From Callaeas wilsoni (taxonomy: Eukaryota; Chordata; Aves; Passeriformes; Callaeidae): a DNA stretch of 64,000 nt. A program made the position numbers and the translations under genes. The notes beneath the pieces were generated by a model. That model was not told where the DNA came from. It worked only from the letters and a program-made list of their open reading frames with translations, and made no database searches. Each line of letters opens with the position of its first letter. The stretch's first letter is position 1. The DNA lies in NCBI GenBank assembly GCA_013398955.1, contig VWPU01003192.1:62001-126000 (forward strand), given 5' to 3'. This document shows positions 12,101 through 24,800 of this stretch, piece by piece.

Positions 12101-15100
12101 AGTGCTTTGAGATATTCTCCAGGACCCATCTACATTTCTTTATTCATTGCACATTCTTTATCTACACTGCTTTTTAATCAGTCTCATTAACAAAAGAACG
12201 GACTATTCAGCAAGTGCGAGACACCTTTCCAAAGTAACTCATACAATCTTTATCAATGTATTTGAGTGGCAAAAAATGGAATTAAGCTCACATCTTGATT
12301 TTTATTTGGCTACAGAATTTTTCAGCAAATTTTTTGTTCCTTCTGACTGATTCAGAATAGCCCAAAGTACAATACAGCACAGAAAATACAAGCTGAGGGT
12401 CCAGAATTGCCAGACAGCTAACCCAGAACTTCCAAGAAAAATTTAAATGGTGTACATTTGCTCATGAAGTTTTTGTGATTTGTAGTAACTTCAACATTAG
12501 CAGTACCACAAAGAAGGATGTTCTGAATTTAAGCATAAGGGATAAATTAAGCCAGCAGGGTTGTAACAGTTTATTGCAATTGGAGAATCTGATCCAGGAT
12601 TTTCATGACAGTGTGAAGTTGTTCATCACTCTGTCAAAAGATTCAAGAGTATCTTCAATGAATATGCATTTTTTTCAATAAAATAACTCTAAAGGTTGTG
12701 GTTTGCTTAGATTTAAAAGTTGTGTGTTGCTTTACATTACTTCAGTCCAGTCCTGTGAATACTATTAACACAATGTTCAAAACATTTTGTCATGAATACC
12801 ATTCATGATGAAAATGTAAATGAATACATTAGAGTTTACTTATTCATATTTTGCAGCTCAGCTGTGGCCTTCAATATACATTAAAAACATCTAAAGGAAA
12901 AACCAATAACTCAAGTAATGCTTGTTTGCTTAGGTCCTGAAGCCTTTGAAAAAAGTGTAATGGGTGGAGTGGTGACATTTACTTAAAAGCATTCATTAAT
13001 TATAGGAAGGAAGAAAGTAACAGCTGGACTTCACTTAAAACTAAGCACAAAGAAAACTTCAAAGACATATTGCATGACTGCAAGCTCCTGTTTAGTTTAC
13101 ATGTTCACTCTCTAGATGTATCTGCCTCCCTTCATTGCTTATATGAGGGACTTAAAGTGCTTACACTTGCAATGTATGTAGTTTGATTAGATGCCTTCCA
13201 ATAGCCAGTATAGTCCAGTTATTTATGCTATTGCCTTAATTCAAATGACTGACTTTGTATTTTGAAGTGTTTCAGAAAGTCGTACAAATGCTGTGAGTTT
13301 CTTAATGATAATAATCATGCTGGTCAAAAGCATAGGTCCTTTAGAATGATAGAAAAATAAAAATGTATATTCTTTCACATTTTCATCATAAATGCAGGCA
13401 ATGTTAGAAGATGTATTGAAAGCTGTAGAAAGTTTGACCCCTTAGTTTCAGTGCATCATTGTGTCTGCTGAGTATTTTAATATTTATTTTTCTTTAAAAA
13501 CTCTAATTGGTGGTTCTAGAGCCAAAACTCTTCTAACATTGTCAAGTTTACATCCCCTATGGATTTTACTTTGTTTGCTTCTTTGCTTTGTGAATAATTT
13601 AAGCCCCATTGGAGCGCTTGAACCTGTGCATTTCCTGCAGTTTTAACTGTATCCTGTTGTGTTATAAATAATGAATCTGGCTAAATGTGAGTTGCTGGCA
13701 GAGGCTTATCAATTTTATTGTGAAAAAATATTCTGGATTAGTCTGCACATTACTCTCCTCTTTCTAACTCCTTGGTATTTGTAGTTGCACGCACATGTGT
13801 GCACAGTGGCCTGATGTGCTCCAGCTGACATGAGACCATGCTGTGCCCAGGGAGTGTTTACAGGGCCTTTGGTTACCTTAGAAGTGACACTACCAGAGCA
13901 GTAGGAAGCAAAAGAGAATGACAGATTTTCCATTGCCTTTTATGAGATCTTCCTCACTGCTGCAGATAGCTCTCTGAGGAGAGACTGAGTGCATGCAGTG
14001 AACAGCATCGCACTTTGTGCAGTACCAGGTTTTAGATGGAATCTAATATATTTGTGCTTCCTGCTCTCCTTTTCCTTCATGTGACTCTAAACCATCTTTG
14101 CTTACTACTTTGGTTAAGACACTGCTTACCCTAAACTGTGGAATGAAGCACTCTACCTCATGCTATTTGTGTGCCTCCACTGAGTAATTCATGCCAAGGA
14201 CTGGTAATGTTATGGTAGTAAACCCAGGGCTGCCACATATTTTCAGATTCAGTCCAGGTGGAATCTGAAGGGTTTGCCTTGGATTTCGGGGTGCTCAGCT
14301 AACTAGGATCTCTCTGGGTGAGTACCAGATGGAATTTCTGGAGGCATCTACTCAACAGGAGTGGATAAATTGTACAGTGCATGCACAGTGAGTGTGGTGC
14401 TACTGGAGCCTTTCATCAGCTCTAACTGATAATGTGACATCCAGTGGGTTCAGTGCTGAGACACGAGTAATTTGTACTGTAAAGGCACAATAGAGCAAAC
14501 ATTTTCTGGAAGCACAGGATTTTCTAAATCCACAGTACATGGCCCACGTGCCTAAGTTTCGTCCTGGAAAATTTTGGCCTGCCCTAGATACGTGGATTTG
14601 TTTCTCATATAAAAGAAATTGGTCTTAAGCGAGCATCAACACGACAAATGAGTTTGTCACTTCTAACAATAAGTATGTATTGGAAATGTTTAAGATGTTT
14701 GAACCAGCTGCTCATGACCAGCTTTTGCCTCCTGTAGGCCATGTCCAGATGTTTCTTATCTTGCCCATACCCACTGAAAATTACGTGTAACATACTCTGC
14801 CATGATCTGTTCGCATTCTTAAGTCATCAGCATTGAAAACTGTCTTATACTGCTTCCTCTTAATGTATATGAAAAGAATTCTTTCCAATTAACTTGAAAA
14901 AAAATGGTTAACAGAACATACTCTTGTTAATCATTTGGGAACCCCTTCTGCCCTTTAGTAATAGCTTTGTTAGGAGAAAGAAGATGAAATAAGAGTCCCT
15001 TTTAGATTTTGACAGACACACTGCAGCCATGTAGTGCACTATCTCTGTTGCATCGGGCCAATGCTGAAGTGGTGCAATTGCCAGTGTGAAGGAGAGGTCT

Positions 15101-15550
15101 GGGTTATGTCCCCAAAGGTCACTGTTGCCAGCAGGCAATACCTAGAGAGTATATTCCCTGAACTCCCCTAGCTTAAAGGGTTCGATTGTGAAAGCCTTCA
15201 CACTGAAATGCAGAAACAGAGAGAGATTCTTCTGCAATCTCCATGCTCGGCTGAAGAGGGGCCACAATATGGCCTTTGTTACAGCAGGGAACTTCCCTGC
15301 CACTTAGAAAGAAGTTGCGTAAGAGACAGCTGAAGAACCCAAGGTGAAACGCATTTTTAAATGTTGGCAGGTAACACTGGCATGCAAACTCCGCAACTCA
15401 GTCTCCTAACATCTGTTAGTACCTTGGGGAATTGCAGACAGAGTATAATTAAATAAATTAAACTTTTAATTCCTGTAAATCTTACAAATCTTTTCTCTTT
15501 TAAGTCTTTAAGTCTTAAGATTCATTAGACAACCCTTTTTGGTCCAGAAA

Positions 15551-16316
15551 ATCATAGAAGCGTAGAACATCCTGAGTCAGAAGGGACCACAAGGATCATC
15601 AAAGTCCATGTGCTGGCCCTGCGCATGACAGCCCCAAGAGTCACACCATGTGCCTAAGAGCATTGTCCAAACTCTTCTCGAACTCTGTCAGGCTGGTGCT
15701 GTGACCACTTCCCTGGGGAGCCTGTTCCAGTGCCCAACCACCCTCTGGGTGTAAAAACTTTTACCTAATATCCAACCCAAACCTCACCTAACTCAACTTC
15801 ATGCCATTCCCTCATGTCCCATTGCTGGTCACCAGAGAGAAGAGATCAGTGCCTGCTGCTCCTCTTCCCCTCATGAGGAAGCTGTTGACTGCTGTGAAGT
15901 CTCCCTTCAGTGTCCTCTTTTCCAGGCTGAAAAAACCAAGGGATCTCAGTCACTTCTCATACAGCTTTCCCTCTAGACCTTTCACCATCTTTGTAGACTT
16001 CCTTTGTATATTCTCTAATAGTTTCTTATCTTTCTTGTATTGTGGCTCCCAAAACTGCCCCCAGCACTCGAGGTGAGGCCGTCCCAGTGCAGAGCAGAGC
16101 GGGACAATCCCCTCCCTTGCCCGGCTGGCGATGCTGTGCCTGATGCCCCCCAGAACAGGGTTGGCCCTCCTCAAGGCACCACTGACTCAGATTCAACTTG
16201 CCATCAACAGGACCCCCAGGACGCTTTTTTACTCTGCTGCTCTCCAGCATCTTGTTCCTCAATCAATGCATGTGTTCAGGGTTGACCCACCCCAGGTGCA
16301 GAATCTGGAGTAAAAT
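15551..16316 (-). mobile_element. CR1 LINE copy, 3' part, antisense
   Basis: On the plus strand the copy opens with ATCATAGAAGCGTAGAAC and AAGGGACCACAAGGATCATC, the reverse complement of a CR1 3' tail. It continues through the region with GGGAGCCTGTTCCAGTGCCC and GGCTGAAAAAACCAAGGGA to about 16316. The element therefore runs in minus orientation, covering the 3' UTR and some distal coding-derived sequence. At about 0.77 kb it is the longest CR1 piece in the window. Several short open frames inside it are remnants and not host genes. Confidence 0.88.
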
Positions 16317-19300
16317 TAAAGTTGACAGAAACATATTTGAAGAATCTTTTGTAGAATATAAAGACAGGCAAAACAGAGAATTCCTGTGTTTTGAAATCTA
16401 ACCAATACAGTAAGGTGATAGCTTATTTTCAAACCCATCTTTGTTAAGAAAGAGCGACGAGATTCACATGTTTTTCGAGTTCTGCTGGACCACAGGATGA
16501 GAAAATTTATAATGAAATAAAACCCTCCCCTGCCTCTCACTCAAATACTCTGTTACTAAGCGGGGCAGCGTGACAGCAAGAGTGAGCATGATAGTTTAAA
16601 TATTTGTTATGCCAGATGCTAGAGAGAGGACAAGGAAGCTTTAGCATCCACTGTCTACAACTTGCCTAACATCTGCAAGATAATCAGAAACAGAGGAGTT
16701 GGGGGATATTGTCTGATATATGCCCTTCTCTGTGATCAGAAGCCATGAAGCATGGGGAGAAGGAAATAAGCAGACCACAAACAGTGCAGGAACAAGGTCA
16801 CCAGGAAGGAACCTGAAGATGAGAGTTTTGGGTCAAAAGTGAACTGTGCACAAAAATACTATTTCCCCTTGCTGGGCTCTTCCTTTGCCTGGAATTTGTA
16901 TACATTTTATTTGGAAGAAAGAGAACTAATGGTACATGACTGAGTGCTAGCAATTCAGAACAGTTCTTAATAAAGAGGAATAAATGAATTTTCCCTGTTA
17001 ATGCAAGCTACCATCCCCTTTTTTACATTTGGGAAGAGCTGAGCAAGTGGTTATACTGATAGAGTGATTGCAGTCTGAAAAGGTGGATCTTCATCCTACA
17101 GTGACCAGGACAATTTTCTTCCTTCACCTTTACCATTCTTAAAAATGTGACTAATTGTGGTGAAGCAGGTTCAGGACCCACCAAATGAAATGAAGGATAA
17201 CAGCCCACATGAATAAGATGTCTGGTCCCTCTGTGTAAACAACGATTAAGTGCTGTTTTTAACTACAAGATGGCTTTATTACTTCTATTTGTTTTATGGA
17301 TTCTTTACTATCCATTACTTAATTAAACTCAAAATAGAAGCCTGGCTTTATCGTTACTGAGCCTATAAGCAATCATTAAGTGTCACTGAGACAGCTCTTC
17401 CTGTGGTTTTACAAACCTTTACTTTGAGGATAGGGTAAGACTAGCATATTGAATCTGTCTTGGCTATCCTGAAATCAATAGGTAGTATCAGATCCTGAAC
17501 AGCACACTACTGCAGTACATATGGAAGATAAAATACAGGGTCAGGAAACCTGTTTAGCTGTTGCATTTCATCAGCATTATAAACATACACCAGGCCAAAA
17601 CTAGTCTCGCATAGCTGAATCAGCTTTCTAGTGCCTCGTGGAAATACCCTCCTTCCCTGCAATAATCTTTCCACAGAAAGCTTTCTAAATAATATCATCA
17701 TATTTCTCCTTCCTGACACTCTAACTCTTTCTCCTGTGAATATCCAGTAAGAGAGGAGTGCTTTGATAACATTAGTTCTTATATACTTTTCCCTTTGTTT
17801 TCTTTCCTTTTTAAGGAAATAATGTTTTATGTGGCTTTCTTTTTTATTTTATTCTACCCTGAAAAACGTTTCAGCTCATCCAGTGGAGTTGCTATAATTT
17901 TCGCTCAGTGCTTTTAGGTTCATACTCCTCTCCCAACTTTTTCCATCGAGGAAGCCAGGATCTAAGATCCCTCCTGTGTTTAATTTAATCAGCATTTCAG
18001 ATTAGCTCACCACTGCCCATGTGTGTGAGGGAACAAAAGAAACTTAGCATGAACTTTGTGATCGCTGCTTACTTAACAGGGCTGTTTTTCAACTTTTCTG
18101 TAGGAACAACAGAATCAGCTTAGTGAAAACTTTTTATTGTTTTAAACTTCTCTTCAGACACTGAGAAAAAAAGACCAAAAAAAAGGACAGCTTGAGGATG
18201 AAAAAGGTGTCAGGAACACAGGTTTTCTGCTGCAAGAGTTCCCAGGGAACAGGCAACCTGGGCTTCTTGAGCTGTTTCTGAGACAGGCAGGCAGATTGCT
18301 GAGTCAGTGCTCTCACAATGTCCTTCAAGAATTAATTAAAAAGCAGTGAAGAATATGTTTTGCTTCCTCAGTAAGATTTTTTTTTTTTCCTGAAACTGTT
18401 TTGAGCAGCTTTGGCTGGAGGAAATGGGAGACAACTGCCATTATCACATAAAGGCAAAACCACTTCCTCCAGGACAAAAGTCACAGGTATATGGGTCAAA
18501 ACGGCAGCTGGAAGTCTTTCAAACACATGAGCTTTTAATAGGCAGACTCAGAATAATTGGAGAACGTTTGTAGCAGCCCACCTGGATGCAAGCTTCAGAT
18601 GTTTACCAATAAGGATAAAGCACCTCAGCCTAACCTTTCTTGTTACAGGAATTTTACACAGCTTGATTTAATCCGGGTTGAGATAAAAAGCCTCATATAT
18701 GAAGTTCTCAGGAGACTTTGTTCAGCTGATTTTCCACATAAGCTCTGTATTTGTAATATTGTTGTAAATGCACATTAATTACGCAGGAACTGTAGACATA
18801 TTTGGCAAAGCTGGTTGCCACAGCAGTTGTTGCCGTGCTACATGCTCTATTTTGCATTTAACTTTTTGGTATGGTAATATTACAAAATAAGCACACTCAC
18901 TGTGGGGAGAAAAGCAGCAACCCACCAAGCCTCTTTCTTCCTAATATGGTGAAATAAAAAGCCTCGGTCGGAGCCAGCTGAAGTGCTGATGGAGTTGAAG
19001 CCCAAGGATCAGTGTGGTGTGGCGCCTGAAGAGCACAAAGGTCGTGGTCAAGATTCACACTGGGAGGGCAGGAAATGTTTAAATTCCCTGACAATGACTA
19101 AATGATGGGAGCCAGTGATGCTATCAGGGGTGCCCTCTTCTTGTCCCAGCTCGTGTTTGATTCCAGAATGGTGAGAGCATTCCTTCCTGCAGTTGCTGGC
19201 TCCGGAGCTCTGTGCTGTGCTATATAGCATGTGTAGGGACTTAATTTTCAGAAAGGCTTATGTTAAGCAGGGACATGAATTTCTCAGTGAGCAGCAGTGT

Positions 19301-21643
19301 GGGGGTCTCAGGCCCCGAGCTGAAGAGAAGGCTGATGAGGGACAAGCTGTGGCAGGAGGACAGACACCAGGCCTCGGTGTCTCCTCCGCTTGCACAATGT
19401 CCAGTGAACAGGGGCCCCAAACACCATTAGAGTACCAGGAAATTTTGCCTTTTTCCTTATTTGTGTTTGCTATCACCTTTTAAATGAAGGAGCTCAGGTT
19501 TTCAAATCAACAAGCAATTGGTTGGTGGGTGCTGTTTCCCCCATCCCACCTAGCTCCCAGCGGAAGAAATGGGGTCTTTTGGCTCCTTCTCAGGGATTCT
19601 GCCTCTCCTGGTCAAAACCTCTGCTCAGGGATGCTTGGTACAGTATTAACTGATTATGTTTAAGTCCAGTGAGCCTTGCTTTTTTCTTACTTGCTTATGT
19701 GGGGAAGAGACATAGGTGAATCCATAAAAGAAAGGGAAATCCATTAAAAAAAAAAAACCCAGAGGCTGACATGTCCAGATGCATAATTCCAGTGATTATA
19801 ATTTATCAGGTACCCTAGCCATGTGAGGCTTTGCGAACAAAAGCCAACTGAAACTCTCAATCTCCCCAGAGGGAGAGCTACACGAAAGCACTTTAACCAC
19901 ACTTGTGTCACAAATTCCTCTGGCATTTGGTGACTGTGGCTTGTTGTAATTAAAACAATAACAGTTTCAGCACTGTGTTTTAAAGCAAACAATCTGTTTA
20001 TGAGGGGAGAAATGGAGACAAACTCTGAAGACAGTACTTCTCTTCCCAGAGAACATGTCTCCGCCACCCCATAGCATGGTCTCTCCTGCTGCAATGTTGT
20101 CACCCACCAGAAAGCTTTGCTTCCCAGCTTTGCTTCCAAGAGCACAGCGGCTGATTTGGCAGATGAATCATCCACATTACACCTATGAGTGTTCAAAAAC
20201 AGGCAAAGGACTGAGCTTTGCCTTTTATAAAGCTGATCGTGTCCAAAGCTGGATTTGTTGTGCTCCGTTGTTTCCACCACAGCTTCCCAGCCTGGGGCTC
20301 AGACCTAGCCCAGAAGGACCTGCCCAGATAAAGTGAGGAGGCTCTGCAAGCCCCAGGGAAGTAACCAGCCCTTCATCAGCAAGGAACGATGAAGCAGAGG
20401 CAGCAGCACAGTGAGGGAGAAGCATGCTCAGTCAGCCTTATTAAATAATACATTGTTTATACATCCATTAGGAAAATTTTGATAAGGAGGGAAACACTGA
20501 AAAGGAAATACCTTTTTTTTAGTGGAGTAAAAGTGATGCCTGTGGTTTTAAACAAAGGCATGTTGGCAGGACCATGCCATACAGAAAAGGAAGAGAAAGG
20601 GAAACCGCATTTGAATTAATTCAGATAAGTGAAGGTCAGAAGACCTTATGTCAGAATTTTCCGTTAATTCCAATAGTCTAGCTCTCTGCCAAAATTGTGT
20701 TACCTAACTCATTTGTGCAAATACTGTTGTGGTTATTACTACTGATTACTGTATCTACTGCAATTACACGTACAAAAGCTGTTTACAGTACCACAGCCAT
20801 AATAGTGCAAAAGAGCAAGGTCAGACAATTTTCATGGTGGGTGTTACAAGAAATTTTGAATGAATTTGTATAACTGTCTTCAGCTGCAAGTACTTAGAGT
20901 AGGGAAAAGACAAGAACAAAAGAGTAAGTAACAAAATTTGTTTTAATTCAATCACTGTATTGAATCTTAAGTTGAAACTTGATTTTTAGTGAATCATAAT
21001 TTTTTGAACCTGTGATCAAAACCTTCTGTTTGACCTAGAACATACTATTTTAATTCAAAGTCAAGTTTTGTTAAAATTACTTTAACTTAAGCAAAAAGCC
21101 CAAATGTTTTTTAAATCTTTTAAATCTTTTCAAATAAAAGGTAATTATTCTTCCAAATTAAAATCTTTCAAGTTTTTAATTCTTTTCTGGAGTGAAGATG
21201 AGTTTGTAAACATTTCAGTGTTCCCAAATCTCACTATTTTTCCCCAGAGAAGGTTTTGCTGAAGCATTTCAGCCAGTAAGCAAAACAGGAAGAGGTAGAA
21301 AGAGAAACTGAGGCACAAAGAAGTGAAAAGAGTTTTCCAGTGTCTCATTGGATGGATATCAGTATTAGAAATAGAAATTGCATTTCCTGAGTTCCTTATA
21401 GAGCGGGAAATACTGAAGGACATTAAAGAGATAAATTATTAGATGTAAAATACATGTCCAGCCATAATTGTTATGAGCAACAGAGACTGTGACAATTACC
21501 AGAACTGTGTACTTGGCCTCTGGAATCTTGTTCCCTACTTCCTAATACAGTCACAGGTCAAGCCCTGGTTGCCTGCTCCATTTGCATGGCACAAGTTAGC
21601 ATGATAGAAAGATAATTTTATTTGTATCACTCTCTCATTTCAG

Positions 21644-21843
21644 AAAGTCTCTCTCTCGTTGTCGAAGAATTAACAGGATGCTTTCCAATGAGTCAGCACC
21701 TCCTGCATTCAGTCGCTCCAATTCACAGGCCTCCGTGGACAGCACTTCCATGGAGGACTTCTGGTGTGAAGTAGAGAGCATCAAGGAGAGCAGAGAAGAT
21801 GGATCTGAAGAAGCAATGCTCTTGGAGTTCAAACCTGCTGATG
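21644..21843 (+). CDS. ARHGAP28: ARHGAP28 exon A: first visible coding exon, with an internal ATG at 21678
   Basis: The acceptor is TCTCTCATTTCAG; the donor is GATG|GTGAGC. From ATG 21678 it reads MLSNESAPPAFSRSNSQ, then a Ser-rich stretch and MEDFWCEVESIKES, a segment typical of ARHGAP28. The exon is also open before the ATG (KSLSRCRRINR), with one leading base completing a codon from an earlier exon. The ATG can thus be either an internal methionine of a long isoform or the start of a short one. It ends in phase 1. The Ser/Arg-rich stretch looks like a phosphorylation-prone, disordered N-terminus (inference). Confidence 0.92.
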
Positions 21844-24800
21844 GTGAGCACATGAACAGCACTTATTCCTCATACCCTGGCTTTGCCTCCTCTCTAAAGA
21901 GTCGTACCCTGATCTTCCTTGTGTCACTCAGTCTGAGCAGAAGTACTAGGCTGGGTCTATGATCATTGTAGCTCCACTGCTCAACATCATAGTCAGTCAT
22001 TGGCAAGAAACAGTAAATTGTCTGATTTATGCATTGGAGTCAGTAATTAACTTCTGAAGTAAGTTTCTTTGCATTGATTTTATTTGTGCTTCGAGAGGAC
22101 AGGTACGGTATAATTCAGAAAAGAAAGGCACTCAATGACAACTAAATCTCCAGCATTATATAGACTAAACCAAAATATTTAATGTAGCAAAATGTTAATT
22201 TAGTATGCTGGAATTTTAAATTTTCTGGCTTTTGGTAGGATATGATTCCAAAATTATCAAAGTCTTGAAGCAGTTTTTGGTTAGATGTAATTTAGTGCTA
22301 TCAGGAATTTGATATCTGCCTGTTTCTCTGAGATTGCCCAATTAAGATATCATTCAAGGCCAGTTTAGAGATAAGTCTGAATGTATGGATGCCTACATCG
22401 TTCAGACTCCCCACTTGGCCAGGTTCATTCATCACATATACAATGTATCCTGAAGGTATTACTGCCTCATTCTGTTACCTTAATGTTTTCCCCTCTTTTG
22501 TTAGGTACTGTATTTGGAAAAACAAGCAATAGTCTGTGCTAGCTTGTTGCAATGCAGCTTTGTGTTAGATGGACTGATAACATCCAGAACAGCGGTTCTC
22601 TTTTTTTTTTCCCAGTTAGGACCCCACTCAGAAATGCATTATATTGTGTAACACAAAATACCAGGTGTTACTATACAATGAAACCAAATTTCTTCTGAGG
22701 TCATGACCTGCTGGTAACTGCTGCAACCCTTGTGTGGCTCCTGGCCACTCCTCTGGTAACTACTGATCTAGGGATAGATTTTGAAATGGCAACATCTTTC
22801 CATACAATTATTAACACGAGTGATGATGCATTTTTCTTACCTTGACCTGCAATGGGATGTCATTAATTCTGCTTCCAGGAAGAATGTTGGAAAGGGGGGG
22901 AAAAGTACTACTTTATTAAGCAATCAAATACGCAACCAGTCATGGTAATTAACCCACACAGAGATGTCTAGCTCCAACCATGTACTGTTTCCATGGGAAA
23001 CACCTCCCATTCACTAAGTTTCCAGCTAGACTCTCCTGGAAGCAAAGGGAGAAGACCAGTTCACCAGAAATCTTGGTCTGCTGTGAGGGTTATGGTCAGT
23101 CAGCTTAAATCCAAGCTGCACTCCTCTGTTCCTTATGGGGAAAATTCCTGTCCGATCATACTCTTTAGCTCAGAGACTCCATAAAGAGATTGTGAGCCTC
23201 CCGGTGCCTCCTCCATGCAATTGTCAGCATGAACTAACAGGTGTCTCTGACTTGTCTGCAGAGTCAGGGGAGTGACACAAATCTGTGAGCTGCCAAGCTG
23301 GATAACTTAGTAGGACAAGACAATACCGGAGCTCATTTTCCAGAAACTTTTCCATCAGTTTCATCCCTGTTGAACTAAATCTCCTCAACAGCCTGAACTC
23401 TGCTGCAGTCCCATGTTACCCTTTGTCTGAGTACACCTCATTACATCGCATTGATTTTTTCCCCTCTGCCCTGAATTAAAAATGAGACTGCAAGTCAGAA
23501 TGCAATACATCTCCACACTTCATTTACCTTCATATTGTTGTCTTAAACATATATATATGTATTGCATACACCCACACACAATCAGGCAGTGTTTGTCCTG
23601 GTTATTAACATCAGGAATGTATACAGTCTGGGATTATAAATCTTGGAAATAATAGTGAGCTCTATTAAGATCCTAATAGGATAATACTCCCTGCCAATGA
23701 TCAAAACACTAAAAATCAATGTGGAAACCCTCAGGGCAAAATAAAAGCAAATATTCATCACCCTTTTGAGATGTCTTTGAGAGGAGGAGATGAAGATCCT
23801 TAAGAAGGAGGCCAAAGGGTGATAGAAGCCAGGCAGGCATGACTGTCAAAACACCAATGTGATTTGCCAGACGTCATGTGCAAAGGGCAGACAACAGCAC
23901 ACTTATTCTGTTGATGTTAGCAAATGTAGTCAAAAAAGAACAGAAGATCATGACAAGTGACACAAGAGATGAAAATGGAGGGGAGGAGAAAGTCATGGTG
24001 TATTTAAGATATCCATGCTGTGCAGAATTGCTTTACAACTTTTGTTACAAGGCTTGAATGCTGTGAGTTATTTAAGGTTATATCTGTGGGCTGTTTCAGG
24101 TTATATCTGAAATTCAAAGCAAGACATGCCTCTTTCCTAGAAAACTCTGTGAGAAAAAGAGAATTACCCTCTCGATTATGTCTTCTGGTGAAGCAGAATC
24201 AAACACAGTGTCAAGACTGCTCTGTATAAGTAGCTAACACTATAAAAATAATGCTTTCTAAAACATGGGGAGGGTGTTAACCTTAATTTAATACCATTGT
24301 GTCATAAAATTTTAAGCATGTTTTAATGCATAAATTTCTCTTCTTTAGTAGTTCTACTCCTCTGATTGCTGTTGTTATGTCTTAGTCTATTGTTTGTGAG
24401 TGGTTGGAACAGGAAAAGAGGAAAGCCAGAGAAAACAAGTCACAGGGTGACTAGTAAGCAGGGAGAATTTCATGTCTGCCCTGCTATTTTTCATAGAGAG
24501 TTTGATTACAAGCTCAATTCTTGGAAAGAATTTGTCAGGACAAAAGCCAAAATTAAAGTAATTTAAAAACTGAAACACGAGCAGATGTGGCTCCAACAGT
24601 GGCACACAAGAAAGAGAAGAGATCTTCGAAAGAAGAGTGAAAATGGCAGAACCACTGATTCAAAGCTTACAGAGAAGGAAAAGGAACAGTCTGTCATCCT
24701 GTCTGGATATAGAAAGGATAAGAGCAAAGACAAGCTATTTTGTGGGATACAGGGCTGGTCACACCCCTAGCTAACACAGAGCAGAGGGTTTAGAAGCAGC

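Larger units (their letters stand above)
1..21643. other. Non-coding DNA upstream of the first visible ARHGAP28 exon (probably intron)
   Basis: No exon with a conserved reading frame and paired splice sites was recognised. The stretch is AT-rich and holds two CR1 pieces (near 1.14 kb and 15.55-16.32 kb), an AG microsatellite at 9083, a 20-bp tandem duplication at 5099, a hairpin at 2731 and locally GC-rich patches (about 1.8-2.1 kb and 18.9-19.5 kb). Exon 21644 needs an upstream coding exon, so this is inferred to be first-intron sequence, though part could be 5' flank of a short isoform's promoter. Confidence 0.6.

Noticed and set aside
11698..12177. 159-codon plus-strand open frame
   Set aside because: No domain recognised, overlapped by another frame of similar quality, no supporting exon context; chance.
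15801..16313. Cluster of overlapping open frames on both strands
   Set aside because: All lie inside the antisense CR1 copy and are repeat-derived, not host genes.
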